Positions 34,523 through 43,742 of a stretch of 64,000 nucleotides of DNA are shown here, piece by piece; position 1 is the stretch's first letter, and every line of letters begins with the position of its first letter. The notes beneath the pieces are model-generated. The model made no database searches and was not told the origin of the DNA. It saw only the letters and a program-made list of their open reading frames with translations. Where the stretch lies: positions 2,357,501 to 2,421,500 of the forward strand of contig NZ_CP031168.1 in NCBI RefSeq assembly GCF_022354825.1, written 5' to 3'. The stretch comes from Paenibacillus sp. H1-7. Its GTDB lineage: Bacteria > Bacillota > Bacilli > Paenibacillales > NBRC-103111. Position numbers and translations under genes: made by a program.

Positions 34523-34879
34523 TTTGAGTGTTCCTCCTGGTTCTAACTGTTTGAGTAGTAGTTATCATGTCCATTGTACCGAAAGGCAGCGCTCACAGAT
34601 AGGATATTTATGAAAAAAATCGGTACTCCGGGGTTATTCTTAAGGGGTACGACCAGTAGTATCGCAGCATAGAGGGCGTGCCGCGCCACGCCGGGCAACC
34701 AGAAATCATCGATTTAAGTTCACCAGTAGGCGCGAAAGTATCCTTTAAGTGCGTCGCCATTAGGGAGGAAGATTGATCAAGCCCCGCTCTATGCCCTCGA
34801 GATTGGTTTTGTAATTGGAATAAATCAACAAGAAAAGTATTGGACTAAAAAAAGTTTTAGACTGGACCGGTAACGTGAC
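34523..34879. other. Intergenic stretch with a possible gene relic
   Basis: Upstream of galK there is an AT-rich promoter region. A 38-codon open piece (34660-34776) contains RHAGQPEIIDLSSPVGAKVS and looks protein-coding, but it has no start and no family I can name. GCATAGAGGGC and GCTCTATGCCCTCGAG at its two ends are partly complementary. Confidence 0.3.
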
Positions 34880-34910
34880 GTTAAGCTAACAGGCAGGATA
34901 GTTTAAGATC
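34880..34910 (+). repeat. Dispersed box repeat, copy M (single box)
   Basis: GTTAAG followed by CTAACAGGCAGGATAG (34886-34901) and TTTAAG. The core combines the left-box frame with right-box bases (GGCAGG). No hairpin with a second box is evident. Confidence 0.65.
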
Positions 34911-35002
34911 ATTCGCGGTGAACCGTATCACATATATGTGGTAAAATACTTCTCTTGTCGTCCCATTTAAATCGCTCCTTATTAGTTGCATTTATAAATG
35001 TT

Positions 35003-35022
35003 ATATCGTAATATTACGATAT
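35003..35022. promoter_or_regulatory. Predicted ArsR operator
   Basis: A perfect 20-bp palindrome, ATATCGTAATATTACGATAT, ends 29 bases before the ArsR-family start. It most likely binds that repressor and overlaps its promoter. Confidence 0.7.
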
Positions 35023-35051
35023 ATTGACTTTGTAGATCGAAGGGATTCCCG

Positions 35052-35360
35052 ATGTATAACAATTTCGAACAATTTCATGAGACCTCGGACATTTTGAAAG
35101 CGTTAGCTCACCCGGTACGATTGTGCATCGTAAAAGGACTTCACAAGAATGGTTATTGTAACGTTGGATTCATTCAGGAATGCTTACGTCTTCCACAATC
35201 TACAGTGTCTCAACATTTGCAAAAACTTCGTAACTTCGGCATTGTCAAAACAGAACGGAACGGACTCGAAGTCAACTACACCATTGCTGACGATAGGGTG
35301 AGACAACTAATTCAAGTTTTCTTCGGCGAGGATGAATCAGAGTTTGGAGAGAAAGGATAG
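35052..35360 (+). CDS. ArsR-family winged-helix regulator
   Basis: A 102-residue protein with the ArsR fold: ILKALAHPVRLCIVKGL at helix 1, then QSTVSQHLQKLRNFGIVKTE as recognition helix and wing. Cys residues (LCIV, GYCNV, ECL) could bind a metal or sense oxidation, but the exact CxC arsenic motif is not present. A perfect palindrome lies just upstream. The gene normally controlled would follow directly; here only decayed sequence follows, so it may be an orphan regulator. Confidence 0.88.
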   Translation: MYNNFEQFHETSDILKALAHPVRLCIVKGLHKNGYCNVGFIQECLRLPQSTVSQHLQKLRNFGIVKTERNGLEVNYTIADDRVRQLIQVFFGEDESEFGEKG

Positions 35361-35499
35361 TTTTTTATGGAAAACACCCTCAACGACAGGGTGGACTACT
35401 AGAGTGTACTGAAACTTTCAGATTTTCAATTTCTTATATTGTCATTTAAATCATTCCCGATCGAGGTATACAGGGCGGGAATTCCCAGGTGAGTTCTGA

Positions 35500-36012
35500 T
35501 AGAGAACGCCGACAAAATCAAGCAATTCACACGGGTGTTTACCGTAGCGGCACTGCTGCTCGGCCTGTTGATCAGATTATTGCTGTCGTACCGAAACAGC
35601 ACTCCGATCAATAGGCTGATTGGTGATGAGACGGAGCATTTTGGCAAAAATGAGGCTATCGTCGGACGAAACGAATATGACTTTTTATACAGCAATATAT
35701 CCGATTATCATCATGAAAAATAAACGGTTGGAAGCCGAGTTAACTGACAACGGTCGCTCGTAAGGGATGCCTTTCTCAAACGGTGGATTGCAGGAGAGTT
35801 CCAGACACGGGAAGAAATCGCTGACGCCGCCATACAAGCTGACGTTGAGTTGAACTTGAGTACGGTTATCGGCATTTTGCAAATCAACGGTTATGCAGCA
35901 TGGACAGTGCAGAATTTCTTAATGAGCTTTACGCTGCCCGGCTTATTCTGAAGCAGCACACTGTAAGCCTGCTTGCGTATGACAAGATGCCAATCTCCAA
36001 TAATAGGACATT
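35500..36012 (+). pseudogene. Membrane-type AraC regulator, internal fragment, frameshifted
   Basis: Plus-strand frames give a membrane segment with its linker (FTVAALLLGLLIRLLLSYRN, STPINRLIGDETEHFG, GRNEYDFLYSNIS), then after frameshifts LKRWIAGEFQTREEIADAA and MDSAEFLNELYAARLILKQH. This is the middle of the long Firmicute AraC regulators with an extracellular sensor. The sensor domain and the whole C-terminal helix-turn-helix are missing, and at least two frameshifts are present. It lies directly before a binding-protein gene, the usual place for such a regulator. Confidence 0.65.
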
Positions 36013-36050
36013 AAGTTCGCCAACCTACACAGACGAAGGAGTATTACTGA

Positions 36051-37751
36051 ATGGATAAAATACGCAAATCAGCAATGCTGTTGCTAGCTCTAATGACATG
36101 TCTGACGTTAGCGGCTTGCTATGGGAACACCGGCACATCGAGCAAAAGCACTGCTGAGGATCATACGAACTCCAACGCCAAACATATGGGGGCTGATGTT
36201 TCCCAAACGAAGCCTTCTCCGGATGAGCCTACCTGGAAGCTGGATACAACACCGATTACGTTTAACTGGTATATCAATTTCGATTGGTTTAAAAGCAAGT
36301 GGGGAGGCAACGCCGTTTCCGATTATATAACGAAGAAGACGGGCGTCAGCTTGAACTTTATCGTGCCTGCCGGCGACGCCAGCGAGAAGCTCAACACGAT
36401 GATGGCAGCAAGGTCGCTCCCTGACTTCATCACGCTTGGCTGGTACGAGGATGCCGTGCTTAAGATGATCAAGGGAGATATGGTGCTCCCATTGAATGAG
36501 CTAGCGGAACAGTATGATCCTTTTTTCTTTAAAGTTGCGGACCCCGTGAAGCTTAGCTGGTATACTCAGGCTGACGGCAATGTGTATGGCTACCCGAATG
36601 CATCTTCATCCCCTGCGGATTATCAAAAATATGGCCAGCTTTTTACGTCTAATCAGACCTTTGTTGTTCGGAAAGACATGTATGAAGCACTTGGGAAGCC
36701 GGATATGAGCACGCCGGAAGGGTTCCTCAACGCGCTGAAGGCTGCAAAAGAGAAGTTTCCGGAAGTGGACGGCCAGCCGCTCATTCCGATCGGCCTGCAC
36801 GAATTTACGGAAACCGGCAACTATTCGCTGGAAGCGTATCTTCAGAACTTCCTAGCCATTCCGCAGCAGAAAAACGGCAAGCTGTACGACCGCCGGAGCG
36901 ATCCAACCTATCTGAAATGGCTGAAGGTGTTCCGCCAAGCGAATGAGGACGGGCTGATGCCGACAGATGTCTATATTGATGAAAAACGACTGGAAAAGGA
37001 TGAGAAAATTTTGCAAGGGCGCTATTTTGCCATGCTGTATCAGTGGTCTGATTTTTCAGAGATTAACCAAGTGTTGTATCGGAAGGACCCGAATAAGGTG
37101 TATATCGCGATTGATGGTCCGGCGAATGATGTGCATGATGCGCCAACACTTGCAGGAAACGGCGTCTCCGGTTGGACGGTGACGCTCATCTCGAAGAACG
37201 TCAAGGATAAGAAGCGGGCAATTGCCTTCCTCAGCTATTTGCTCAGCGAAGAGGGAAACAAGGATCTGTACTTAGGAGAGAAAGGCGTTACCTACGATAC
37301 GATAGACGGCAAAGATCAGTTCCTGCCGGAGGTCATACATATGCTCAACACTGACCGCAAAGCGTTCGATAGCAAATACGGCGGTTCTTATATGTACTGG
37401 ATGCTAATGGATACGAACATGAATCTAGCATGGATGAAGGGGATGGATGCCGAGCCTGCCAAACAAATTGCCGATTGGACGAGGGGCAAGACGATCAGCA
37501 TGACCGAGTTCGACAATCTGGATCCGGACCCGACGACGAAGGAAGGTATTGCGGAAGGTCAAAACGTGCGGCTCTGGGCCGAGACGCTGCCGAAGCTGCT
37601 GATGTCCAAGTCGGATGCTGAGTTCGATCAACTGTTCGCCGAATTCATGAACAGCATTACTAAGGATCCCGAGTATGAAGCCATCGTAGCTAGCCGGCAA
37701 GCAGCCTATGAACGAAATGTACAGAAGCTGAAGTCGTCGCTCAATCATTAG
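36051..37751 (+). CDS. Extracellular solute-binding lipoprotein without adjacent permeases
   Basis: A 566-residue lipoprotein: signal peptide with lipobox LTLAAC (Cys near 23), a Ser/Thr-rich linker, then a large LplA/YtcQ-type binding fold (about 65-560). AAGGAG precedes the ATG. It is followed after 12 bases by a YesM-type sensor kinase and a YesN-type regulator, not by permeases. It may act as a ligand-presenting partner of the sensor kinase, or it may serve permeases located elsewhere. The normal regulator gene upstream is a pseudogene. Confidence 0.9.
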   Translation: MDKIRKSAMLLLALMTCLTLAACYGNTGTSSKSTAEDHTNSNAKHMGADVSQTKPSPDEPTWKLDTTPITFNWYINFDWFKSKWGGNAVSDYITKKTGVSLNFIVPAGDASEKLNTMMAARSLPDFITLGWYEDAVLKMIKGDMVLPLNELAEQYDPFFFKVADPVKLSWYTQADGNVYGYPNASSSPADYQKYGQLFTSNQTFVVRKDMYEALGKPDMSTPEGFLNALKAAKEKFPEVDGQPLIPIGLHEFTETGNYSLEAYLQNFLAIPQQKNGKLYDRRSDPTYLKWLKVFRQANEDGLMPTDVYIDEKRLEKDEKILQGRYFAMLYQWSDFSEINQVLYRKDPNKVYIAIDGPANDVHDAPTLAGNGVSGWTVTLISKNVKDKKRAIAFLSYLLSEEGNKDLYLGEKGVTYDTIDGKDQFLPEVIHMLNTDRKAFDSKYGGSYMYWMLMDTNMNLAWMKGMDAEPAKQIADWTRGKTISMTEFDNLDPDPTTKEGIAEGQNVRLWAETLPKLLMSKSDAEFDQLFAEFMNSITKDPEYEAIVASRQAAYERNVQKLKSSLNH

Positions 37752-37763
37752 AGGAAGTAGGAG

Positions 37764-39665
37764 ATGGGATTCGCGGCAATCCGTTGGTTATTGGAGATAC
37801 GTGCATTTACGTTTAAGCTTTCGCTTCAAGTCAAACTGATTCTGTCATTTGTCTTCGTTATCCTCATACCGGTCGTTCTATTCTCCTGGTATATGCTCAA
37901 TGAAGAGTCCGCCAAGGCAATGAAAGAATTGACGAAGAACAGCGAGAATGCGCTTGCGGTCGAGAAGACGAACATTGAGAATAACATGGAGCTGATGGGA
38001 TGGACAGGTCAGCTTGCGTTATCCAATCGGGAAATGAACAAATTTCTGCAAATTGAACAAACTCAGAGTACAGCGCATGTTATTCATATTAAGAATGATG
38101 TGGTCAACAGCTTTCAATATTTTCTGTTCAACAATCCACGAATTGCGAATGTCCGGTTATTCACGGACAACCCTTATGTGAATGAGATTTGGCCAGTCAT
38201 CCTAAAGGAATCACGTATTCAGGACAGGACTTGGCATGATAAGGTGATGAAGCAGAGCGGTTTGCCCTGGTGGGAGATACAGGAAAATGTTTCACTTACC
38301 GGTGCGCCATCCGAACCATCGCCGAATGAGCCCTTCATGACGTACTTGCAGGAATTCAAATATGCGGATAACGCAACACATAACGGGATTCTAGAAATAT
38401 CGATGAAGCTGTCGGATTTCTTCTCTCGAACATTCAGTAGTGTGCAGGACACGAACTCCCAGCTGATCGTAGTAGCAAGGAGCGGGCAGGTATTCAGCTT
38501 GAAGGCTTCACCTGTGTTCGAGCAGCACAGTGCAGAGCAATTGATGAACAGCGTAAATCTGACGAATAATACAGATTACGAGACGGTACAGTTCAAGGTT
38601 AATGGGCGGTCCTACTTGGCATTTCAGATCTACATTCCATCGATCGACGTACATCTGGTCAATATGGTTAGTCTTGCGGACACGATGGAAAGCATTAACC
38701 ATTCAAGAGTTCGTTATATTGTACTCATTTCGTTACTAGCTGCATTTCTCGTACTGCTGTCTTACTCGCTGCAGGCGATGATTTTGCGCAGGCTTAAGGT
38801 ATTAAAAGAATCGATGGAACAGGTAAGAAGCGGTAACTTCGACGTCGAGCTGCCGCCTATTACCGGTACCGATGAGGTAGGAGAGCTGGGCTTTCATTAC
38901 CGCAAGCTCATTCTAAAGATTAACGAGCTCATTCAAGAGCAGGCAGCTAGGCAGGCGGCAGGCAAAGAAGCCGAGCTTAGGGCGCTGAAGAACCAGATCG
39001 ATTCCCACTTCCTCTTCAATACGTTGGAGAACGTCAAGATGCTGGCGGAGATCGAAGAGCAATTCCTTATATCGGACATAATGACCGCGCTTGGCGGTAT
39101 GATGAGGTATTCGATGGAATGGAAGAGGGACCACGTGATGCTCAGCGATGAGATTCAGCAGGTACGCCATTATGTATCCGTCATGAGCATCCGTTATGAT
39201 GGAAGACTTGATCTCCAACTGGCGATTACACCGGAATGCCTCAAGCAGGAATCGCTCAAAATGTCACTGCAGCCCGTAGTCGAGAATGCAATCAAGCATG
39301 GAATGAGCCGCATGCATTCCAGTGACGGAAATCTTGTCATTACGATCTCTGCCGTCAGGCGTGATCAAGCTTGTGTCATAGAGATCACTGACAACGGCTG
39401 CGGCATACCGGAAGAGAAGCTGGGCTTATTGAATCGAATGCTCCGGATGGAAGAGTCCGCTTACCAGGATGTCCGGCAATTATTTGTTCGCAAAGATAAC
39501 CACCACAGCAATGGAATCGGTCTGCGAAATGTGGACCAACGCCTAGTGATGAGCTATGGGACGGAATATGGGATTCAGATCGAGAGTCAGGAAGGAAGCT
39601 ATACACGCATAATCATGACTTTGCCGTATCGTGTCATGGGAGGGGGATTAGACATCTATGATTAG
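37764..39665 (+). CDS. YesM-type sensor histidine kinase
   Basis: A 633-residue membrane kinase. A membrane segment lies near 25-45 and another near 310-335, enclosing an extracellular sensor. A HAMP domain follows (about 335-390, RRLKVLKESMEQVRSGNFDV). The His-kinase block is NQIDSHFLFNTLENVKML, with the HFLFN motif of this family. The ATPase part has NAIKHG, DNGCGIP and GIGLRNVDQRL. It phosphorylates the response regulator, whose gene overlaps its last 8 bases. In the YesMN family the signal is usually an extracellular sugar, possibly presented by the binding protein encoded just upstream. Confidence 0.95.
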   Translation: MGFAAIRWLLEIRAFTFKLSLQVKLILSFVFVILIPVVLFSWYMLNEESAKAMKELTKNSENALAVEKTNIENNMELMGWTGQLALSNREMNKFLQIEQTQSTAHVIHIKNDVVNSFQYFLFNNPRIANVRLFTDNPYVNEIWPVILKESRIQDRTWHDKVMKQSGLPWWEIQENVSLTGAPSEPSPNEPFMTYLQEFKYADNATHNGILEISMKLSDFFSRTFSSVQDTNSQLIVVARSGQVFSLKASPVFEQHSAEQLMNSVNLTNNTDYETVQFKVNGRSYLAFQIYIPSIDVHLVNMVSLADTMESINHSRVRYIVLISLLAAFLVLLSYSLQAMILRRLKVLKESMEQVRSGNFDVELPPITGTDEVGELGFHYRKLILKINELIQEQAARQAAGKEAELRALKNQIDSHFLFNTLENVKMLAEIEEQFLISDIMTALGGMMRYSMEWKRDHVMLSDEIQQVRHYVSVMSIRYDGRLDLQLAITPECLKQESLKMSLQPVVENAIKHGMSRMHSSDGNLVITISAVRRDQACVIEITDNGCGIPEEKLGLLNRMLRMEESAYQDVRQLFVRKDNHHSNGIGLRNVDQRLVMSYGTEYGIQIESQEGSYTRIIMTLPYRVMGGGLDIYD

Positions 39666-41226
39666 CTTACTGATCGTCGACGACGAGAAGATCATTCGGA
39701 GGGGCTTGCAATCGGTGATTGAAAGGCAGTTTCCTAACTTGTTCAACTACCGATTTGCCGAGAATGGACAAGAGGCGCTGGAGCTGCTTCGGCAGGAGCC
39801 TGCGGATATTATGTTCACAGATATCCGAATGCCAATTATGGATGGGATCGAACTGCTCGAGCAGTTACAAGACCATCCGGTTAAACCCGAGGTTGTTTTG
39901 CTGTCTGGCTATAATGAGTTCGAATATGCGCAGAAAGCGATTCGTTTGGCCGTGAAGGAATATCTCGTGAAGCCTGTGATACGGGAGGAGCTGTTTGCCG
40001 TCCTGGAGCGATTAATGCGGGACATAAGGATGAGAGAAGAGCGGGCAGACAAGGCGGGCGAAGATGCCAGCCTTGCTGCTGCCGAGCTAGTCACCCAGCA
40101 TTTGACCCAGAAGGATGTAGGGGATGCGATAACACAGAACCAGCTGAAGCAGGCCGGATTTAGCTGGTTGGATGCAGGATATAAACTGGGTTTGCTTACG
40201 CGACACGGTGGAGGATCAGAGCCTGGCAGTACGGATGCTGCTTCTTTTAGGAATCAAATCGCTGAGCTGTTACAAGGGCATATAGATTGGATGCTCACGC
40301 GTGATGGAGAAGGCGGCACGATTATGATCGCACGCGATCCGGTTATATTCTTCCAGTTGGCGGAACGGTGGAGGTTGAGTGTATATGAGTCTCAGCTGCG
40401 AATTGCGATTAGCGAGTCTGTTCAAGGGATAGAGCAGATAAAGTGGGCATACAGCCAAGCGAAGCAAACCTTGAAATACAGCATTGTGCTTCCAGAACTC
40501 GATGTGCTGGACTATACCAGCATAAGTGAGCGCTATGAGCGGCATGTCGTTCCTGTTGAGTTGATTGGGCGATTATCGAATCTGATGGGAATGGGACGCG
40601 GGAAGGAAATGAAGCAGCTTCTCGATCAAATTCTAGATGTTCGTATCATTAGCTGCTGTGAAATCGGCTACCTGGAACGGATCAGCCAGCTGTTCAATGA
40701 AGAGCTGTTTGACAAGGTGTTCCACATCTACGGAAATAGAGTGCTTGACCTATTAAGGCCGTACGCCTACGTTGGCCATATCGGGAATTTCGATCGATTT
40801 GAACATTATTATACAGCTGTTGAGCAGCTTCTCGAGAGTCTGGATCGGTTTATCCAAGATCGGAGAGAGCAAGCACCTGCGGATCAAAATACGATGCAAA
40901 AAGTTCTCGCCTACTTGCAGACGCATTATGCCGACAATTTGAACATGGCGGTCGTGTCCAACCATTTCTCACTTAATTACTCTTATTTCAGCCAAGCCTT
41001 CCAAGAATATAGCGGTGAGAGTTTCTCGAACTATGTTCGCCGGTTAAGGCTGGACAAGGCGAAGGAGCTGCTGGTGCACTCCGATTTGAAGGTGTACGAA
41101 ATCAGTGATCAGGTTGGATTCGAAAATGTGAAGCATTTTACGAGATTATTCAAGGATACCGAAGGCATCACAGCGCTGGAATACCGACGCCAGCGAAGGC
41201 TATTTGAGAATCCAATTAGGGGCTGA
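39658..41226 (+). CDS. YesN-type response regulator with AraC output domain
   Basis: A 522-residue protein: receiver domain in residues 1-120 (IVDDEKIIRRG acidic pair, phospho-acceptor Asp in MFTDIRMPIMDG, Lys in YLVKPV), a long middle helical region, and a C-terminal AraC double helix-turn-helix (about 415-515, from VLAYLQTHYADNLNMAVVS to TALEYRRQ). The ATG overlaps the kinase gene, which implies translational coupling. Its likely targets are the upstream binding protein and a transport operon elsewhere. Confidence 0.95.
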   Translation: MISLLIVDDEKIIRRGLQSVIERQFPNLFNYRFAENGQEALELLRQEPADIMFTDIRMPIMDGIELLEQLQDHPVKPEVVLLSGYNEFEYAQKAIRLAVKEYLVKPVIREELFAVLERLMRDIRMREERADKAGEDASLAAAELVTQHLTQKDVGDAITQNQLKQAGFSWLDAGYKLGLLTRHGGGSEPGSTDAASFRNQIAELLQGHIDWMLTRDGEGGTIMIARDPVIFFQLAERWRLSVYESQLRIAISESVQGIEQIKWAYSQAKQTLKYSIVLPELDVLDYTSISERYERHVVPVELIGRLSNLMGMGRGKEMKQLLDQILDVRIISCCEIGYLERISQLFNEELFDKVFHIYGNRVLDLLRPYAYVGHIGNFDRFEHYYTAVEQLLESLDRFIQDRREQAPADQNTMQKVLAYLQTHYADNLNMAVVSNHFSLNYSYFSQAFQEYSGESFSNYVRRLRLDKAKELLVHSDLKVYEISDQVGFENVKHFTRLFKDTEGITALEYRRQRRLFENPIRG

Positions 41227-41359
41227 AATTGCACTGAACATTTGCAGAACCCTCCCCGCGAAGCAATTTCTTTGTCGAACATTAGTGTGCAACGCGACGA
41301 GACTTACCAGCAACGCCTTTTTGTAATCGAGCTCCAAGCTCTGAAATGGGTCAGATCTG

Positions 41360-42232
41360 TTAAGTTTTCGTAAGATCAAGAAGATAATGAATAAAGGCTT
41401 GAACAGAAGGGTTACGGAACTGATGCTTGAGATAAATCAGCTTGATCTCTCGAGTAGGTGTGGGCTCCACAAGACGAATCATCCTCATACCTTGACAAGG
41501 AAAGCTATCGATCAAAGAAACAGGTAAAATAGCAGCACCCATTTTATGTAAGACCATGGATAGAAGTATGCTCGTTGAGGTAGACTCGAATTTGTATGGC
41601 AGGGTATTGGTGAGCTTATCGCTTAATGTATGAATCTGTCTGAAGATTTGTAAGTCTTTAGCCAATAAAACACCATCAAAATCTTCTAATTCACGAAAAG
41701 AAATAACCTTTCTGTCTGCCCATGGGTGATCCGTATAAACGACCAAAGCTTGTTCTTCATGATATAAATGCATCATATGAATATCTTCGTTTGGTTCGGG
41801 CTCATCCGTAATACCAATATGAAAGCTCCCTTCCAATAGTTGTTTAGATGTAACCTCTGCCCCCACAAACTTTAAGCTGATATCCGGATACTTTTCATGG
41901 AATTTCAAAAAGCCGGGCACTAAATGGATGAAGTTGTTAGGCGCGATGCCTATCAAAAGTTTATTGGTCCGAGCGTGACGCAGCTCCTGCGTTTCTTTTT
42001 TTGATTCTTCAATTAATCCCATTACGGAAAGGGCTTTTTCATATAGAATCTCCCCCGCAGGTGTAGCTTTTACTCCTCTGCCAAACCGCTCGAACAATGG
42101 GGTGCCGACCTCAGTTTCCAAGTACCGGATCTGCTGACTTAATGTTGGCTGAGAGACCAATAATACTTCCGCAGCTTTCGTAAAGCTGCCTTCTTTGCAA
42201 ATTTGAATGAAGCACTCTAAGTGCCTGAACAC
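41360..42232 (-). CDS. LysR-family transcriptional regulator
   Basis: A 290-residue LysR protein: HTH at 1-60 (FIQICKEGSFTKAAEVLLVSQPTLSQQIRYLE) and a substrate domain after residue 90. It is a close relative of the next gene at 42285 and of the one at 60582 (shared CKxGSFTKA and QPTLSQQIR segments), which suggests local duplication followed by divergence. It could regulate the detoxification genes nearby; no operator is evident to me. Confidence 0.9.
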   Translation of the reverse strand: MFRHLECFIQICKEGSFTKAAEVLLVSQPTLSQQIRYLETEVGTPLFERFGRGVKATPAGEILYEKALSVMGLIEESKKETQELRHARTNKLLIGIAPNNFIHLVPGFLKFHEKYPDISLKFVGAEVTSKQLLEGSFHIGITDEPEPNEDIHMMHLYHEEQALVVYTDHPWADRKVISFRELEDFDGVLLAKDLQIFRQIHTLSDKLTNTLPYKFESTSTSILLSMVLHKMGAAILPVSLIDSFPCQGMRMIRLVEPTPTREIKLIYLKHQFRNPSVQAFIHYLLDLTKT

Positions 42233-42284
42233 TTTTGTTCACACCTCTCCCCGCTTATAGTTTTCCATGTACTCATCCATCTAT

Positions 42285-43166
42285 TTATCCAGTTTCAGCA
42301 ACTCTTACAAACTGTTTCATCTCTTGAATGAACTCGTGTGCCGTTGATCTCATCATCGCAGAGTTAAGATACACAAGGGATATATCCCAAGTAGGAACCT
42401 GGCCTTCGATCCTTACAATGCGCAAGGAATCATTGTTTATACTTCTGAGTAAAGAGATCGGAAGAAGAGCTGCTCCATGTCCTTGCCGAACCCAATGGAT
42501 CAATAATGAGGTTGAAGTCGTCTCGATCATCGACTCCAAGGTAAAGCCGCAAGAGAAACCATACATTTCAATTAACGATTTGTATTGTCCTCGAAACACA
42601 ATTGAATTCATCTGCTTCAAAGCTCGAAAAGGAATGGATACTTTATCTGCCATAGGATGGCTGGTGTGAAGCAAGAGTGCCATTTCTTGCCTGTAAAGAT
42701 GTGTTGCAACCACCGAATGATCTGATATAGGATTCGAGGTAATACCAATGTCAACCCCATGCTCTTGAAGTTTAAGTTCTACATCCTCCGCCTCGATAAT
42801 TTTCAACTGCGCATTTGGGAACTTTTGGTGAAATCTAAGGAAAGTAGGAGCTAAATATTCCATTTCGGAAGGGCAACAACCAATTGTAAGTGTTTCTCTC
42901 GCTACATGCTTCTGACCGTATATCTTATTTCGGGCTTCCTCAAGAAGATTCATAATGGCATTCCCCTTATTCAAGAGAATTCTTCCTGCTTCCGTCAGCT
43001 TCACTCCCCTGCTAACCCGATTGAACAAAAGAGTATCATACTCGTCTTCCAATACTCGAATTTGCTGACTTAACGTAGGCTGGGTAACCCCTAATTGTTC
43101 TTTAGCTTTCGTGAAGCTTCCCGATTTGCATATTTGAATAAAATATTCAAGCTGGCGCAATTCCAT
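42285..43166 (-). CDS. LysR-family transcriptional regulator, paralogue of the previous gene
   Basis: A 293-residue LysR protein. The start at 43166 is chosen because MELRQLEYF is the classical LysR N-terminus and GGAGGAGATA lies just before it; the frame extends 25 codons further upstream without support. HTH FTKAKEQLGVTQPTLSQQIR. Both LysR genes point the same way with a 52-base gap, so they may form one transcript. Candidate targets are the hydrolase at 43743 and the 44.7-48.4 kb operon. Confidence 0.9.
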   Translation of the reverse strand: MELRQLEYFIQICKSGSFTKAKEQLGVTQPTLSQQIRVLEDEYDTLLFNRVSRGVKLTEAGRILLNKGNAIMNLLEEARNKIYGQKHVARETLTIGCCPSEMEYLAPTFLRFHQKFPNAQLKIIEAEDVELKLQEHGVDIGITSNPISDHSVVATHLYRQEMALLLHTSHPMADKVSIPFRALKQMNSIVFRGQYKSLIEMYGFSCGFTLESMIETTSTSLLIHWVRQGHGAALLPISLLRSINNDSLRIVRIEGQVPTWDISLVYLNSAMMRSTAHEFIQEMKQFVRVAETG

Positions 43167-43599
43167 AGTGTATCTCCTCCCGACCCAAATGATTATTCGT
43201 AATAGCTGCAAAGATATTTCAAACAAAAAGGCGGTGCCCATTGAAAGTGATAGTTACCCTTGGAATAATGGGCCGTGATGAATCGCCTGTTGCCCAAATA
43301 CCTATATTCGCCTGACCGGACGATCCCAGGTCTTTATAAACATTATAAGTGGGAACCTGTCTTGTAATATATCCGCCAGATTTCAGGTGAAGGTTGCTAG
43401 ATTTTAGGGTTGGTACGTTGGAGACACTATGCGTGTAGCCTGATAATATAAAGAGCTACATTCTCAATTAACGGAGCTGGACCCGCGGTTGAGAAGCCGC
43501 GCTGAATCATTTCGTGCTTTAGAAGTTCCCGGATGAGCGGCTAGGATGATGGCAAATTCCCGGCGTGGCTGCTGGGTGATGTCCCGCAACATAAATAAC

Positions 43600-43633
43600 G
43601 CCCTTAACCGCTCCTATTGGAGCGACCAAGGGC
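43600..43633. terminator. Compound hairpin
   Basis: GCCCTT..CGCTCC-TATT-GGAGCG..AAGGGC, enclosed by AAATAACG...CGTTATTT. A stable structure between the LysR genes and the minus-strand hydrolase; it probably ends the latter's transcript. Confidence 0.5.
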
Positions 43634-43669
43634 TACTCAGCCTAATTTCACGTTATTTGGAACTTCGTT

Positions 43670-43740
43670 AACCTTTAAGAACCGCCGTATGCGGACCCGC
43701 ATATGGAGGTCAGGGGCTAGCCGCCCCTATCGAATATAGA
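43670..43740 (+). mobile_element. Possible decayed 3' end of a group II intron
   Basis: GAACCGCCGTATGCGGACCC followed by a hairpin AGGGGC-TAGCC-GCCCCT resembles the domain V-VI region at the 3' end of Firmicute group II introns, as I remember them. The second strand of the domain V-like hairpin is imperfect, and no reverse transcriptase is present. The rest of the gap 43167-43742 shows no gene. Confidence 0.3.
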
Positions 43741-43742
43741 GT

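Noticed and set aside
34660..34776. Open piece containing RHAGQPEIIDLSSPVGAKVS
   Set aside because: It looks coding but lacks a start and a family; noted only in the intergenic entry.
7735..34910. Box-hairpin repeats as a CRISPR array
   Set aside because: Copies are far apart, separated by genes, and the variable parts are self-complementary hairpins of differing length. No cas gene is present.
7735..34910. Boxes as classical integron attC sites
   Set aside because: Some boxes contain GTTAAGC and CTAAC, which recall attC ends, but the paired R'/R'' arrangement flanking one folded site is not consistently met, and no integron integrase is in the window. Kept only as an analogy.
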